A stretch of DNA of 21,636 nucleotides, taken from positions 1 through 21,636 of the forward strand of contig CAYWBI010000051.1 of the NCBI GenBank assembly GCA_964456445.1. The letters run 5' to 3'. The DNA is from CAYWBI01 sp964456445. GTDB taxonomy: Bacteria; Calditrichota; Calditrichia; Calditrichales; J004. Of this stretch, positions 13,957 to 21,636 are shown in pieces; position 1 is the stretch's first letter; each line of letters opens with the position of its first letter. The notes below the pieces were generated by a model that saw only the letters and a program-made list of their open reading frames with translations, had not been told where the DNA came from and ran no database searches. The position numbers and the translations under genes are program-made.

Positions 13957-15678
13957 TTATTCATTTTGCCATGCGTTGAGATAATAACGATAGATTACAT
14001 TATTCCCAAGTGTATTTATAAAAGTTTCGTTGGCATCCAGCCCACCTTTATTAAAAATTAGATTGGCCGCTACAACCCTGTTGGTCAGATATTTTGTAGG
14101 GACGGGCAACGCGGGTAAATGTTGCAGCTTTTTCTCCATCAACTCTTCCGAAAAATAGGTGGGGTGGGCAGCCAGCCACCATCCCCACTCCCCAAAAGAA
14201 GGCACATTATCCTTATATGGCAAGGTAACCAGACCGGCTGCACGCATGGTGCGCCCTACGGCCAAAAACACTTCACGGGCATGATATGGAGATGTGGATT
14301 GTTGAACGATTACGCCATCGACCGCCAGATGTTTTTTCAGACGTTTATAAAAAGACAGGGAATACAGTTTTCCCAAATCCACGGCATTGGGATCGGGGAA
14401 ATCCAGAATAATCACATCAAACATACCATCGATCTGATCCACAAAATTTACAGCATCCATGTTGAGCAAATGCACCTTCTGAACAAAACGGCCATCCTGC
14501 GTGTACCTGAGATGTTGGTTGCCTTCAAATACCCGAAAAGTATCACCCGGGGCAATGGCCCGGTTTTCCACAAAATGTGTCTTCGCTGAACTAAATGATG
14601 ATTGATTCAACGCGCTTAAAAATGGGTTTTCTTTTGCAACGCGTGTCATTTCCGGATCGAGATCGCACAGCGTCACCTGCCGTACATTGGGATATTTTAA
14701 CACTTCGCGCAAAGCCAGGCCGTCCCCGCCGCCAAGGATAAGCACATTACGATGAACAGGCGCAAGCATCATGGCCGGGTGAACCAAATTTTCATGATAG
14801 ATAAACTCATCGCTGCTGTTAAATTGCAGATGACCGTTGATATAAAGCGACAAGGTGCCGGAACGGGTTTTTGTCAGCACCAGATGTTGATAAATAGTGG
14901 TATGTGAATAGACGATGGGATCGCGATATAGAAATTGTTCGGAATAAGCCCGCCAGTTATCAGCATGCAGATAGCCAAAACCCAGCGAGACAATTGTAAC
15001 CAACAAAACCAGTGCATTTAAAACGGGGTGTTTGAGATCTTTTTTAAAGTACAAATACGTCAACAATGCCACTAAGGCATTCAGCCCACCTAAAAAAAAT
15101 GCGGATTGTACCTGTTCAAACCAAAGCGGCAGCAGGAATATCCACAATAATGCCCCGGCCAGTGAACCGATATAATCCATTTTAAGCACGGAGGCCAGGT
15201 TCAGTTTCAGCGCATTGGTGTATTGCTCGTTTATGCGGGTGATCAGGGGGATTTCAAACCCAATAATCAGTCCAATGGCAATAATAAAAAAATACTGCAC
15301 GGGGACAAAATAATACGGATAGTTTCCAAAGACGTATATAAAAGCAATCGGGCCAAAACCACCTATAAGCCCCAATAGAGTTTCAAATACAATAAAATAG
15401 TCACTGAGCTTTTCGTCCCTAAAATATTTCTGGAGATCGGCGCCAATACCCATAAAAAACATCATCACCGCAATGATGGCCGCCCATTGATGCACCGAAT
15501 TGCCCAGAATATCACCGGAAATTTTACTAAGTGTATATTCATAAGCAAGTCCACAGGCCCCCATGATAAACATGGCAAGATAGAGCACACGGCTTTCTTT
15601 GTTTTTTAGATGTATCAGGCTGAAGGGAAACTGGTTTTTCATATCATCATTTTTATAGAGAATGCACAAATGTAACAC
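13957..15678 (-). CDS. Membrane-fused polyamine aminopropyltransferase (spermidine synthase-like)
   Basis: This enzyme is predicted to transfer the aminopropyl group of decarboxylated AdoMet to an amine. An N-terminal membrane domain of about seven helices (about residues 30-240) is followed by a soluble aminopropyltransferase domain (about 245-515). The latter has YQHLVL, LYINGHLQF, YHENLVHPAM, the nucleotide loop GGGDG at 316-320 (GTG numbering), acidic DLDP at 339-342 and DFPDP at 426-430. These are family hallmarks; the layout matches the long bacterial spermidine synthases with an integral-membrane N-terminus. An insert of about 30 residues (about 373-403) lies before the second half. 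Translation may begin at GTG (15678) or, more likely, at ATG 15642 (MKNQFPF), removing 12 residues; neither has a clear ribosome site. It is first in the ten-gene operon and would consume the SpeD product, but the acceptor is unknown. Confidence 0.9.
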   Translation of the reverse strand: MLHLCILYKNDDMKNQFPFSLIHLKNKESRVLYLAMFIMGACGLAYEYTLSKISGDILGNSVHQWAAIIAVMMFFMGIGADLQKYFRDEKLSDYFIVFETLLGLIGGFGPIAFIYVFGNYPYYFVPVQYFFIIAIGLIIGFEIPLITRINEQYTNALKLNLASVLKMDYIGSLAGALLWIFLLPLWFEQVQSAFFLGGLNALVALLTYLYFKKDLKHPVLNALVLLVTIVSLGFGYLHADNWRAYSEQFLYRDPIVYSHTTIYQHLVLTKTRSGTLSLYINGHLQFNSSDEFIYHENLVHPAMMLAPVHRNVLILGGGDGLALREVLKYPNVRQVTLCDLDPEMTRVAKENPFLSALNQSSFSSAKTHFVENRAIAPGDTFRVFEGNQHLRYTQDGRFVQKVHLLNMDAVNFVDQIDGMFDVIILDFPDPNAVDLGKLYSLSFYKRLKKHLAVDGVIVQQSTSPYHAREVFLAVGRTMRAAGLVTLPYKDNVPSFGEWGWWLAAHPTYFSEELMEKKLQHLPALPVPTKYLTNRVVAANLIFNKGGLDANETFINTLGNNVIYRYYLNAWQNE

Positions 15679-15703
15679 TAAAGCGCATTAATTAGAAGCG
15701 AAG

Positions 15704-15731
15704 AATATAAATAAAACACACTTCTCACCAA
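15704..15731 (-). promoter_or_regulatory. Candidate promoter for the polyamine/Psp operon
   Basis: On the minus strand TTGGTG (15731-15726) and TATATT (15709-15704) are separated by 16 bases, a fair sigma-70-type match in the AT-rich divergent spacer. Transcription would start near 15697, upstream of both possible starts of the aminopropyltransferase. No GG-N10-GC sigma-54 element, typical of E. coli pspA, was seen. If the organism uses Bacteroidota-type promoters this call would fail. Confidence 0.25.
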
Positions 15732-15883
15732 AATATCCATTTTTATGTATGGAAAAGAAATGATCGGAGGGTATTTATAATAATTTTCTCCGGTATTCTT
15801 TTGAGTGGTTCCAATTTAAATAAAATTCTAAATATTGCCCTTCCAGCACCGATATCATTTAAAAAGATAAGAAAACGGTCTTG

Positions 15884-15888
15884 GGGGA
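15884..15888 (+). promoter_or_regulatory. Ribosome binding site deciding the start of the sensor kinase
   Basis: GGGGA (in a GGGGGA run) lies 8 bases before ATG 15897. That ATG opens a signal peptide, whereas the in-frame TTG at 15801 would bury the peptide behind 32 basic residues. The ATG is therefore chosen. Confidence 0.7.
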
Positions 15889-15896
15889 CCATAAAA

Positions 15897-18800
15897 ATGT
15901 TTACACGGATTGTATGGGCACTATTAATAAGTATTGTTTTTTCTCTCAGCCAAAATCTGTCACTAAAATTTGAAAAACTTTCGTCCGAGGACGGACTTTC
16001 TCAAAATACAATTTATGATATCCTGCAAGATCAGCAAGGCTATATGTGGTTTGCCACTCAGGATGGCCTTAACCGCTATGACGGCTACGATTTCAAAGTC
16101 TATCGCCAGAGCAATTCAAGCCAAAAGGCAAGCGCATCCAACTATCTTAATTGCATCACCGAAAGCCCGCTTAAACAAATATGGGTCGGCACCATTACCG
16201 GTCTGTCTATCCTGGACCCCGTGACTGAACAGTTCACAACCTTTAGCAACTATCCATCGTTATTGGGTAAAAATATTTCAGAAATAATCCGGGCTGCGGA
16301 TAATACAATGTGGGTAGCCACCATGGGCGCCGGCATTTCGCACCTTACGCCGGATGGCCGCTTGATTGATACCTTTTTGTTCCACACAGATTCTTTATAT
16401 GCACAAAATGCCCGGAATGTAAAAACAATATTCGAGGACAAATCAAATAATATATGGATTGGAACCGATAATGGCGGTTTATTCAAAATAGTACAAACAG
16501 ATTCCAATAAAGTGGTCCAGTATCCCCAGCTCCACTTTTTGGATAACGAAATTATTACCGCCCTCTCCCAATGTAGCGATGGCAATATTTGGATTGGCAC
16601 CGCCCAGCAGGGCATCTACACACTTAATCCAAGAACGAGTAAAATAAAAAATTATTTTCATAACAATAAAAACAGGCACAGTATAATTGGAAACACGATC
16701 CGTACAATTTATAAGGATCAGGATCAAAGGACCTGGATTGGAACCGAAGACGGGTTAAGTTTATTTCTTTCCGAAGTACATGAATTCCAAAATTACCAGC
16801 ATGACCCTAAGAACCCGGAGAGTTTGAGCAATAACGACGTAAACAGCATTACCATGGACAAATCCGGTAATATTTGGATAGGCACCAACAACCGGGGAAT
16901 AAACCGTTTTAGCAAATTTTATACATTTTTCACCAACTATCAGGCACATACCGATGGCCTTAGCGGATTAAGCTCCAACATTGTCTGGTCTTTTTTGGAA
17001 GAGGCCGATGGACGTGTATGGATAGGGACCGAATCGGGTCTGGACATATATGACCCGCAAAAAAAAACCATCACAAATATCCTGCATCATAAAAAACAAT
17101 TTTTCACGCATAAAACCATCCGTAGAATATTTAAGGACAATAAAGGTGATTTTTGGCTGGCAACCGATGGCGGTGGAATAAACATATTCAACCCACGGAC
17201 AAAAAAAATAAAAATATTCGAACATGATCCCCAAAATAAAAATTCATTATCGGGCAACCGTGTACGTGATATAGTGGAAGACAAGGACGGCGCTTTTTGG
17301 ATTGCCACCCTCAAAGGGTTAAACCATTATAATCCAACAACCAAACAATTTACCAGCTATAAAAACTCCCCCACGGATGCTTCTGCACTCAGTGATGACC
17401 GTATCCTTGATTTGTATATGGACCGTTCCAATCAGCTATGGCTGGCAACCTATAACGGGTTAAATCGTTTCAATACGAAAACAGAAAAATTCACATCCTA
17501 TAAACCGATAGCCGGCGACAGTACAAGTTTAAGCAGCAATATTATAGTAAGCTTTTACAAATCACCAAAAGACCCTCCCGGTATCTATTGGGTGGGAACG
17601 GATAATGGCCTAAATCAATTCGACAGCCAAACAGGAAAATTTAAGCAATATTTAAATTCGCAGGGCTCACAAAGCACCGTCATCTATTCAATTAATGAAG
17701 ATCGTCTGGGAAACCTGTGGTTGGCGACAGGTCATGGCCTCATACGTTTTAGCCGTCAGGATGGAAAAATAAAATCCTTTAACACCAGCTCGGGGCTGTT
17801 AAATGACGAATTTAACGCTTCCGCAACTTTACGTCTTTCAAATGATGATTTAGTATTTGGCGGTGTAAAAGGGATTACTTTTTTCAACCCTATGAATATC
17901 CCGGAGAATAAAATTACGCCAAACATTGTTATTACGGCCTTCAAAAAATATGATCAAACCATCAATGTGGATAGTTTGGTAAATTCTGATATTGAGATGC
18001 AGCTTTCATACAAGGATAAATTTATCTCCTTTGAATTCGCCGCACTGGATTATACAAATTCTTTTAACAATAAATATAAATACAAGCTTGAAGGATTTGA
18101 TCCTGAATGGATTGATAGTGGCAACAGACGTTTTGCAAGCTATACCAACCTGGATGGCGGGAATTATACTTTTCATGTACAGGGCACAAATAACGATGGA
18201 CTTTGGAATGTTAAAGGCGCCGAATTAAAATTTTATATCCAGCCGCCTTTTTGGGCAACAATCTGGTTTCGGGTTTTATTTGTTTTGTTCATCGGCATAT
18301 TCATCCGCGTTTATTTAAGTATGCGGATATCCAGGGTAAAAAACCAAAAAGAACATTTGCAGAAAGAAGTCAATACTCGCACAAAAGAGCTTTACCGCAG
18401 AAACATTGATCTAAAAATGGCCCAAAAAGAAAAGGACGCCATCCTGGAAAACGTTGAAGAGGGCTTTTTCCTTCTGGACACAAACCTCATTATCCAATCC
18501 CAGTATTCGGCGGCGCTTTTAAACATACTGGAAATGGAAAAACCCGATGGTAAGGAATTTACAAAATTAATCAGTACACATTTGCAGGAACAGGATACCC
18601 GGACAGCCGTGGAATATATAGAGATTCTAAAAGACCCGGAGATCGATGAAGATTTGATTATAAGTTTAAACCCATTGGCACATGCGGAATTCTATTTTCA
18701 ACGTGAAGACAACTCATTGGAATCTAAATTTCTTTCTTTCAATTTTCAACGAATACTTGAACAGGATAAACTGACACACCTCATTGTAACGGTTGTGGAT

Positions 18801-19820
18801 GAGACGGAAGAGCATTCACTGAAAAAGCAATTAAGCGAAAGTGAAGAAAATGCAAAGCGGCAAATGGAATGGATTATGGGCATTTTGCATCTTGACCCTT
18901 CCCTTTTGCTGGAGTTTGTTCAATCGACCACCGATGAATTGGACAACATTGAATCTGTCCTACGGGAAGATTTACCGGAAAAGGATTTTTCTGCCGCCAT
19001 TACCTTTATCGCCCGCTCTTTGCATTTAATAAAGGGAAACGCCAACTTGCTCGATCTTAAATCCTTTGGCATAAAAGTACACGATATCGAAAATTCCATA
19101 AAACATTTGCTGGGACAAACGGGGCTAAAGGGAAGTGATTTTGTAGGATTGGTGGGCAATTTAAAGGATTTGCGCAACAGCTTAGCCGAACTCTCCGATC
19201 TCATCGGTAAAATCAGCCGGTTTAACCACCCGCAAAAAGAAGAAAACGAAAACACTAATTCGATCATGTTGAGGTCAATCGAGAACATGATCAGGCGTAT
19301 TTCCGAAGAGCAAAAGAAAGAAGTAAAACTTGATTGTTCTGAAATGAATTTCGAACATATCCCGCCACAACTTCGGTTACTGCTAAAAAACACGCTTATT
19401 CAACTGGTACGCAACAGTTTGACCCATGGTCTTGAAACACCCGATGAACGGATCACCAGCAGCAAAGAAAAATCGGGTTATATCAAAGTTTCGAGCCAGC
19501 TCCGGGATTCCCTTTTAATAATCGAATATCTGGATGATGGCCGTGGTTTACAACTATCAAAATTAAAGCAAAAGGCCATAGAATCCGGAAGATGGGAAAC
19601 CAGCGATGTACAATCCTGGGATGAACACCAAATAGAAGAGGTCATTTTTGTTCCAGGTATCTCGTCGGCGGATAATGTAGATATGCTTGGCGGACGTGGC
19701 ATTGGCATGGACCTTATCCGCGACCGCTTAAAAAGCCACGACGGTAAAATTGAAGTTGAATCAAAAACGTCCGAATATTGTAAATTCAAAATAACTTTAC
19801 CTATCACACATATCAATTAA
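15897..19820 (+). CDS. Reg_prop/Y_Y_Y sensor with Hpt and CheA-like histidine kinase
   Basis: This transmembrane sensor kinase has 1307 residues. A signal peptide (1-20) precedes a periplasmic propeller (about 25-690) with thirteen W-[ILVF]-[GA]-T blade motifs plus one degenerate blade, i.e. two seven-bladed Reg_prop propellers. A Y_Y_Y domain (about 705-778) and one TM (about 786-808) follow. Inside the cell come a coiled coil (about 815-845), a PAS-like domain (about 846-980), an Hpt domain with H1043 in LHLIKGNANL, and a CheA-type ATPase. The ATPase has N1173 in QLVRNSLTHG, the D1213-D1214-G-R-G box and GGRGIGMD (1265-1272). No DHp helix pair of ordinary kinases, CheW-like P5 domain or fused receiver is seen. 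Phosphate probably goes from ATP to H1043 to the CheY-like protein encoded 16 bases downstream. Propeller kinases commonly sense sugars or cell-surface cues; the ligand here is unknown. Confidence 0.9.
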   Translation: MFTRIVWALLISIVFSLSQNLSLKFEKLSSEDGLSQNTIYDILQDQQGYMWFATQDGLNRYDGYDFKVYRQSNSSQKASASNYLNCITESPLKQIWVGTITGLSILDPVTEQFTTFSNYPSLLGKNISEIIRAADNTMWVATMGAGISHLTPDGRLIDTFLFHTDSLYAQNARNVKTIFEDKSNNIWIGTDNGGLFKIVQTDSNKVVQYPQLHFLDNEIITALSQCSDGNIWIGTAQQGIYTLNPRTSKIKNYFHNNKNRHSIIGNTIRTIYKDQDQRTWIGTEDGLSLFLSEVHEFQNYQHDPKNPESLSNNDVNSITMDKSGNIWIGTNNRGINRFSKFYTFFTNYQAHTDGLSGLSSNIVWSFLEEADGRVWIGTESGLDIYDPQKKTITNILHHKKQFFTHKTIRRIFKDNKGDFWLATDGGGINIFNPRTKKIKIFEHDPQNKNSLSGNRVRDIVEDKDGAFWIATLKGLNHYNPTTKQFTSYKNSPTDASALSDDRILDLYMDRSNQLWLATYNGLNRFNTKTEKFTSYKPIAGDSTSLSSNIIVSFYKSPKDPPGIYWVGTDNGLNQFDSQTGKFKQYLNSQGSQSTVIYSINEDRLGNLWLATGHGLIRFSRQDGKIKSFNTSSGLLNDEFNASATLRLSNDDLVFGGVKGITFFNPMNIPENKITPNIVITAFKKYDQTINVDSLVNSDIEMQLSYKDKFISFEFAALDYTNSFNNKYKYKLEGFDPEWIDSGNRRFASYTNLDGGNYTFHVQGTNNDGLWNVKGAELKFYIQPPFWATIWFRVLFVLFIGIFIRVYLSMRISRVKNQKEHLQKEVNTRTKELYRRNIDLKMAQKEKDAILENVEEGFFLLDTNLIIQSQYSAALLNILEMEKPDGKEFTKLISTHLQEQDTRTAVEYIEILKDPEIDEDLIISLNPLAHAEFYFQREDNSLESKFLSFNFQRILEQDKLTHLIVTVVDETEEHSLKKQLSESEENAKRQMEWIMGILHLDPSLLLEFVQSTTDELDNIESVLREDLPEKDFSAAITFIARSLHLIKGNANLLDLKSFGIKVHDIENSIKHLLGQTGLKGSDFVGLVGNLKDLRNSLAELSDLIGKISRFNHPQKEENENTNSIMLRSIENMIRRISEEQKKEVKLDCSEMNFEHIPPQLRLLLKNTLIQLVRNSLTHGLETPDERITSSKEKSGYIKVSSQLRDSLLIIEYLDDGRGLQLSKLKQKAIESGRWETSDVQSWDEHQIEEVIFVPGISSADNVDMLGGRGIGMDLIRDRLKSHDGKIEVESKTSEYCKFKITLPITHIN

Positions 19821-19836
19821 CAGGGCCCGGGGTAAA

Positions 19837-20214
19837 ATGTCGCGTAATAATATCAGAGTTTTAATCGTTGATGATTCAGCAATAATCAGAAAAATAATTC
19901 AAAGAAGCTTACCGCTTGAAAAATATGAATTGGTTGGCGTTGCCGCAAACGGTCTTGAAGCATTGAAACTTTTTAAATCAACATTGCCCCAAATTGTCAC
20001 CCTGGACATTACAATGCCGGAAATGGACGGATTAGTTGTACTTGAAGAGATGCTGCGTATTTCCGCAGATGTTAAAGTAATTGTCATAAGCGCCCTAACC
20101 GATAAGGCCACGGGCATCAAGGCAATCAAAAAAGGGGCAAAATCATTTATCCCCAAGCCTTTTACCACAACTGAAGTCCAAAAAATCATACTGAAATTGT
20201 CTGAGAGTTTATAA
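19837..20214 (+). CDS. CheY-like single-domain response regulator
   Basis: This 125-residue stand-alone receiver has all the conserved residues: acidic pair D12-D13, phospho-acceptor D57 in TLDITMPEMDG, S85 in VISAL and K107 in PKPF. It has no output domain, so it acts by binding a partner, as CheY binds the flagellar switch, or relays phosphate onwards. It begins 16 bases after the sensor kinase stop and ends two bases before the CheX-like gene, so the three are probably one transcript. The ribosome site is weak (GGGGT). Confidence 0.95.
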   Translation: MSRNNIRVLIVDDSAIIRKIIQRSLPLEKYELVGVAANGLEALKLFKSTLPQIVTLDITMPEMDGLVVLEEMLRISADVKVIVISALTDKATGIKAIKKGAKSFIPKPFTTTEVQKIILKLSESL

Positions 20215-20216
20215 TT

Positions 20217-20663
20217 ATGAACGATTCTGAAATTAAATATGTAATTGAAACCACTATTAATTTTTTTAGTGAAATCACCGGCAAACCGGCGGTTTGTGGG
20301 ATACCGTCCATAAAAAACGGTAAAAATTTTGTCATGGAATATACCGGGATCATCGGGATATCCGGTAAAAGAAAAGGGAGTATCTTTTATACTGCCAACG
20401 AGAAAATGCTTTACACCCTGGCCCATTACATGCTACAACCTGAAACACCATCCATAAGTGACATAATGGACCTTGTAGGGGAGATTGCCAATACGATATC
20501 CGGCAACCTGCGCAAATCGTTTGGCGTGGATTTTATGATATCCGTACCGGTGACAATTGAAGGCGACATACGTGATATAAAGCTGCCCAATACCATTGAA
20601 TCTTATATCATTCCTATCAAATGGAACAAATTTAAGTCATACCTGGTGATCTGTCTGGAATAG
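20217..20663 (+). CDS. CheX-like CheY-P phosphatase
   Basis: This cytosolic protein of 148 residues belongs to the CheC/CheX/FliY phosphatase family. The family helix DLVGEIANTISGNLRKSFG contains the catalytic pair E89 and N92 and the G96-N97 turn. One such helix makes it CheX-like (CheC has two). The N-terminal half (FFSEITGKPA, then GIIGISGKRKGSIFY) matches the CheX fold of strands around the helix. It would dephosphorylate the CheY-like protein encoded immediately upstream, turning off the signal. Its TAG ends one base before the convergent stop of the SDR gene, and no terminator fits between them. Confidence 0.9.
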   Translation: MNDSEIKYVIETTINFFSEITGKPAVCGIPSIKNGKNFVMEYTGIIGISGKRKGSIFYTANEKMLYTLAHYMLQPETPSISDIMDLVGEIANTISGNLRKSFGVDFMISVPVTIEGDIRDIKLPNTIESYIIPIKWNKFKSYLVICLE

Positions 20664-20664
20664 C

Positions 20665-21493
20665 TTAAACATATAAATCTTTCTTGATCTCATCGATAAA
20701 ATCAGGATTGACTGCATATTTTGTAAAATCATCCACGCCCCGGGCACGTAATACATCTTCATCGGTAAAGAGCTGCCCGGACCATTCCAAATCTTTACTT
20801 GATAAAAGCAGATGGGCCGCATCCGCCATGATCTGTGGTTTTCGGCAATATTGCAGCATGGACTTGTCCCCTACGGCAAATTCAATGGCCGCTGTCGCTA
20901 TAATTGTTTTTGGCCACAAGCTGTTTACGGCAATTCCATATTTTTCAAATTCCCCTGCCATGGCAACCGTCAGCAACGACATACTGAATTTACTGCGCGT
21001 ATATGGCCCATAATCCTTTAGCCATCTTGGATTAATATCCAGGGGGGGCGATAAATTTAAAATATGTGGGTTTTGCGCTTTTTTAAGATGGGGCAATACC
21101 ATTTGGGCACACAAAAAAACGGCCCGGTCGTTGACCGTATGCATACGGTCAAATATTTTCAGCGGGGTTTTTTCCACCGGGGTCAGGCTGATCGCCCCGG
21201 CGTTGTTTACCAAAGCGTCAATGCCGCCAAACACATCAATGGCGGTATCTACCATATTTTGTACCTGCTCTGGAAAGCGGACATCCATACGAACGGCCAC
21301 CCCCCTGCCCCCCGGCGTCCTGCACGGCTTTTACCGTTTCATTTAATGAGCCCGGCAACTTGGGGTGTTTATCCAGCGTTTTTGCGGCAGCTACAATATT
21401 TGCCCCTTCTGATGCAAATTTTACCGCCATGGCCCTGCCGATTCCACGGCTGGCCCCGGTGATGAGAATTGTCTTGTTTTTTAAGCTTGGCAT
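20665..21493 (-). pseudogene. SDR-family oxidoreductase (HSDL2-like), frameshifted in a C-run
   Basis: This NAD(P)-dependent short-chain dehydrogenase would have about 275 residues if intact. The N-terminal frame starts at 21493 with the cofactor loop TGASRGIGR and the HPKLPGS segment. The other frame carries VNNAGAIS, SPPLDINPRW, catalytic Y-T-R-S-K and NSLWPKTIIAT. Order and signatures match the HSDL2-like SDR group. The frames meet at two six-base C-runs (21300-21305 and 21308-21313). Removing one C from either joins them as GGQGVAVRMDV, which fits the family. Either the gene is inactivated, or the extra base is a sequencing error or a phase-variable site. Ribosome site GGGGA precedes the ATG. 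It converges on the CheX-like gene with one base between stops. Confidence 0.85.
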
Positions 21494-21636
21494 GATGGTT
21501 CCCCGGTGGATGAAAAAATATTAAAAATCCCGTTTTGCAATTGATCTGCATTGTTTTAAAAACCGAAGCGGTTCTATTTTTTTGGCTCTACTGGTTTTTG
21601 TGTGGAAATAGAATACGCCTTTTAATGAACATGAAT
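21494..21636. other. Upstream region of the SDR gene, no gene seen
   Basis: These 143 AT-rich bases run to the window end. They would hold the SDR promoter on the minus strand. I found no convincing promoter, hairpin or coding start. Confidence 0.5.

Noticed and set aside
15801..15896. Upstream TTG start for the sensor kinase
   Set aside because: It would place 32 mostly basic residues before the signal peptide, while ATG 15897 has a good ribosome site.
18920..19393. A 157-aa open frame antisense to the Hpt/ATPase region
   Set aside because: Shadow of a coding region with clear Hpt and ATPase motifs; Ser/Phe-rich composition is typical of antisense frames.

Overview
The window is bacterial, chromosomal and gene-dense, with standard code and mostly ATG starts. 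A Reg_prop/Y_Y_Y sensor kinase, a CheX-type phosphatase and AT-rich Shine-Dalgarno-led genes suggest a Gram-negative lineage with an outer membrane (a TolC homologue and a probable outer-membrane protein are present). The FCB side of the tree (Calditrichota, Ignavibacteriota, Marinimicrobia-like) is a low-confidence guess. No rRNA, tRNA, CRISPR array, transposase or phage gene is visible.

Layout. (1) 1-6736, plus strand: the 3' part of a TolC-family outer-membrane factor, a periplasmic adaptor (MFP/HlyD) and an RND inner-membrane permease form a tripartite efflux system. A membrane-anchored calcineurin-like phosphoesterase overlaps the permease stop by ATGA. The tolC-adaptor gap holds a 209-bp tandem array that repeats the last 16 codons of the tolC gene. 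(2) 6914-15678, minus strand: ten co-directional genes. In transcription order they are a membrane-fused aminopropyltransferase (spermidine synthase-like), a Ca-loop protein with an Arg/Ser/Gly tail, a double DUF350 membrane protein, a Fic protein, an unrecognised 263-aa protein, a two-TM potassium channel with an RCK domain, a DUF2170 protein, PspA/IM30, AdoMet decarboxylase (SpeD) and a probable outer-membrane beta-barrel protein. This is an enlarged relative of the E. coli yjfIJKLM(C) type membrane-stress cluster, in which PspA, DUF2170 and DUF350 travel with polyamine enzymes. Here the polyamine side is SpeD plus aminopropyltransferase, no ATP-grasp ligase is present, and a Fic enzyme sits inside the cluster. 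(3) 15897-20663, plus strand: a three-gene signalling cassette of a giant sensor (14-blade Reg_prop propeller, Y_Y_Y, one TM, PAS-like, Hpt, CheA-like ATPase), a CheY-like receiver and a CheX-like phosphatase. It is divergent from region 2 and shares its intergenic space. (4) 20665-21493, minus strand: an SDR dehydrogenase of the HSDL2-like type, broken by one extra base in a C-run.

Working model (inference): region 2 senses and repairs inner-membrane stress. SpeD makes decarboxylated AdoMet, the membrane aminopropyltransferase uses it, PspA covers the membrane, and the DUF350 protein and K+ channel alter ion flux. The adjacent kinase-CheY-CheX cassette could regulate it, but only adjacency supports that link. 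The most distinctive items are the Fic-containing polyamine/Psp operon, the CheA-like Reg_prop kinase with its own phosphatase, and the mosaic tandem repeat at the tolC 3' end.
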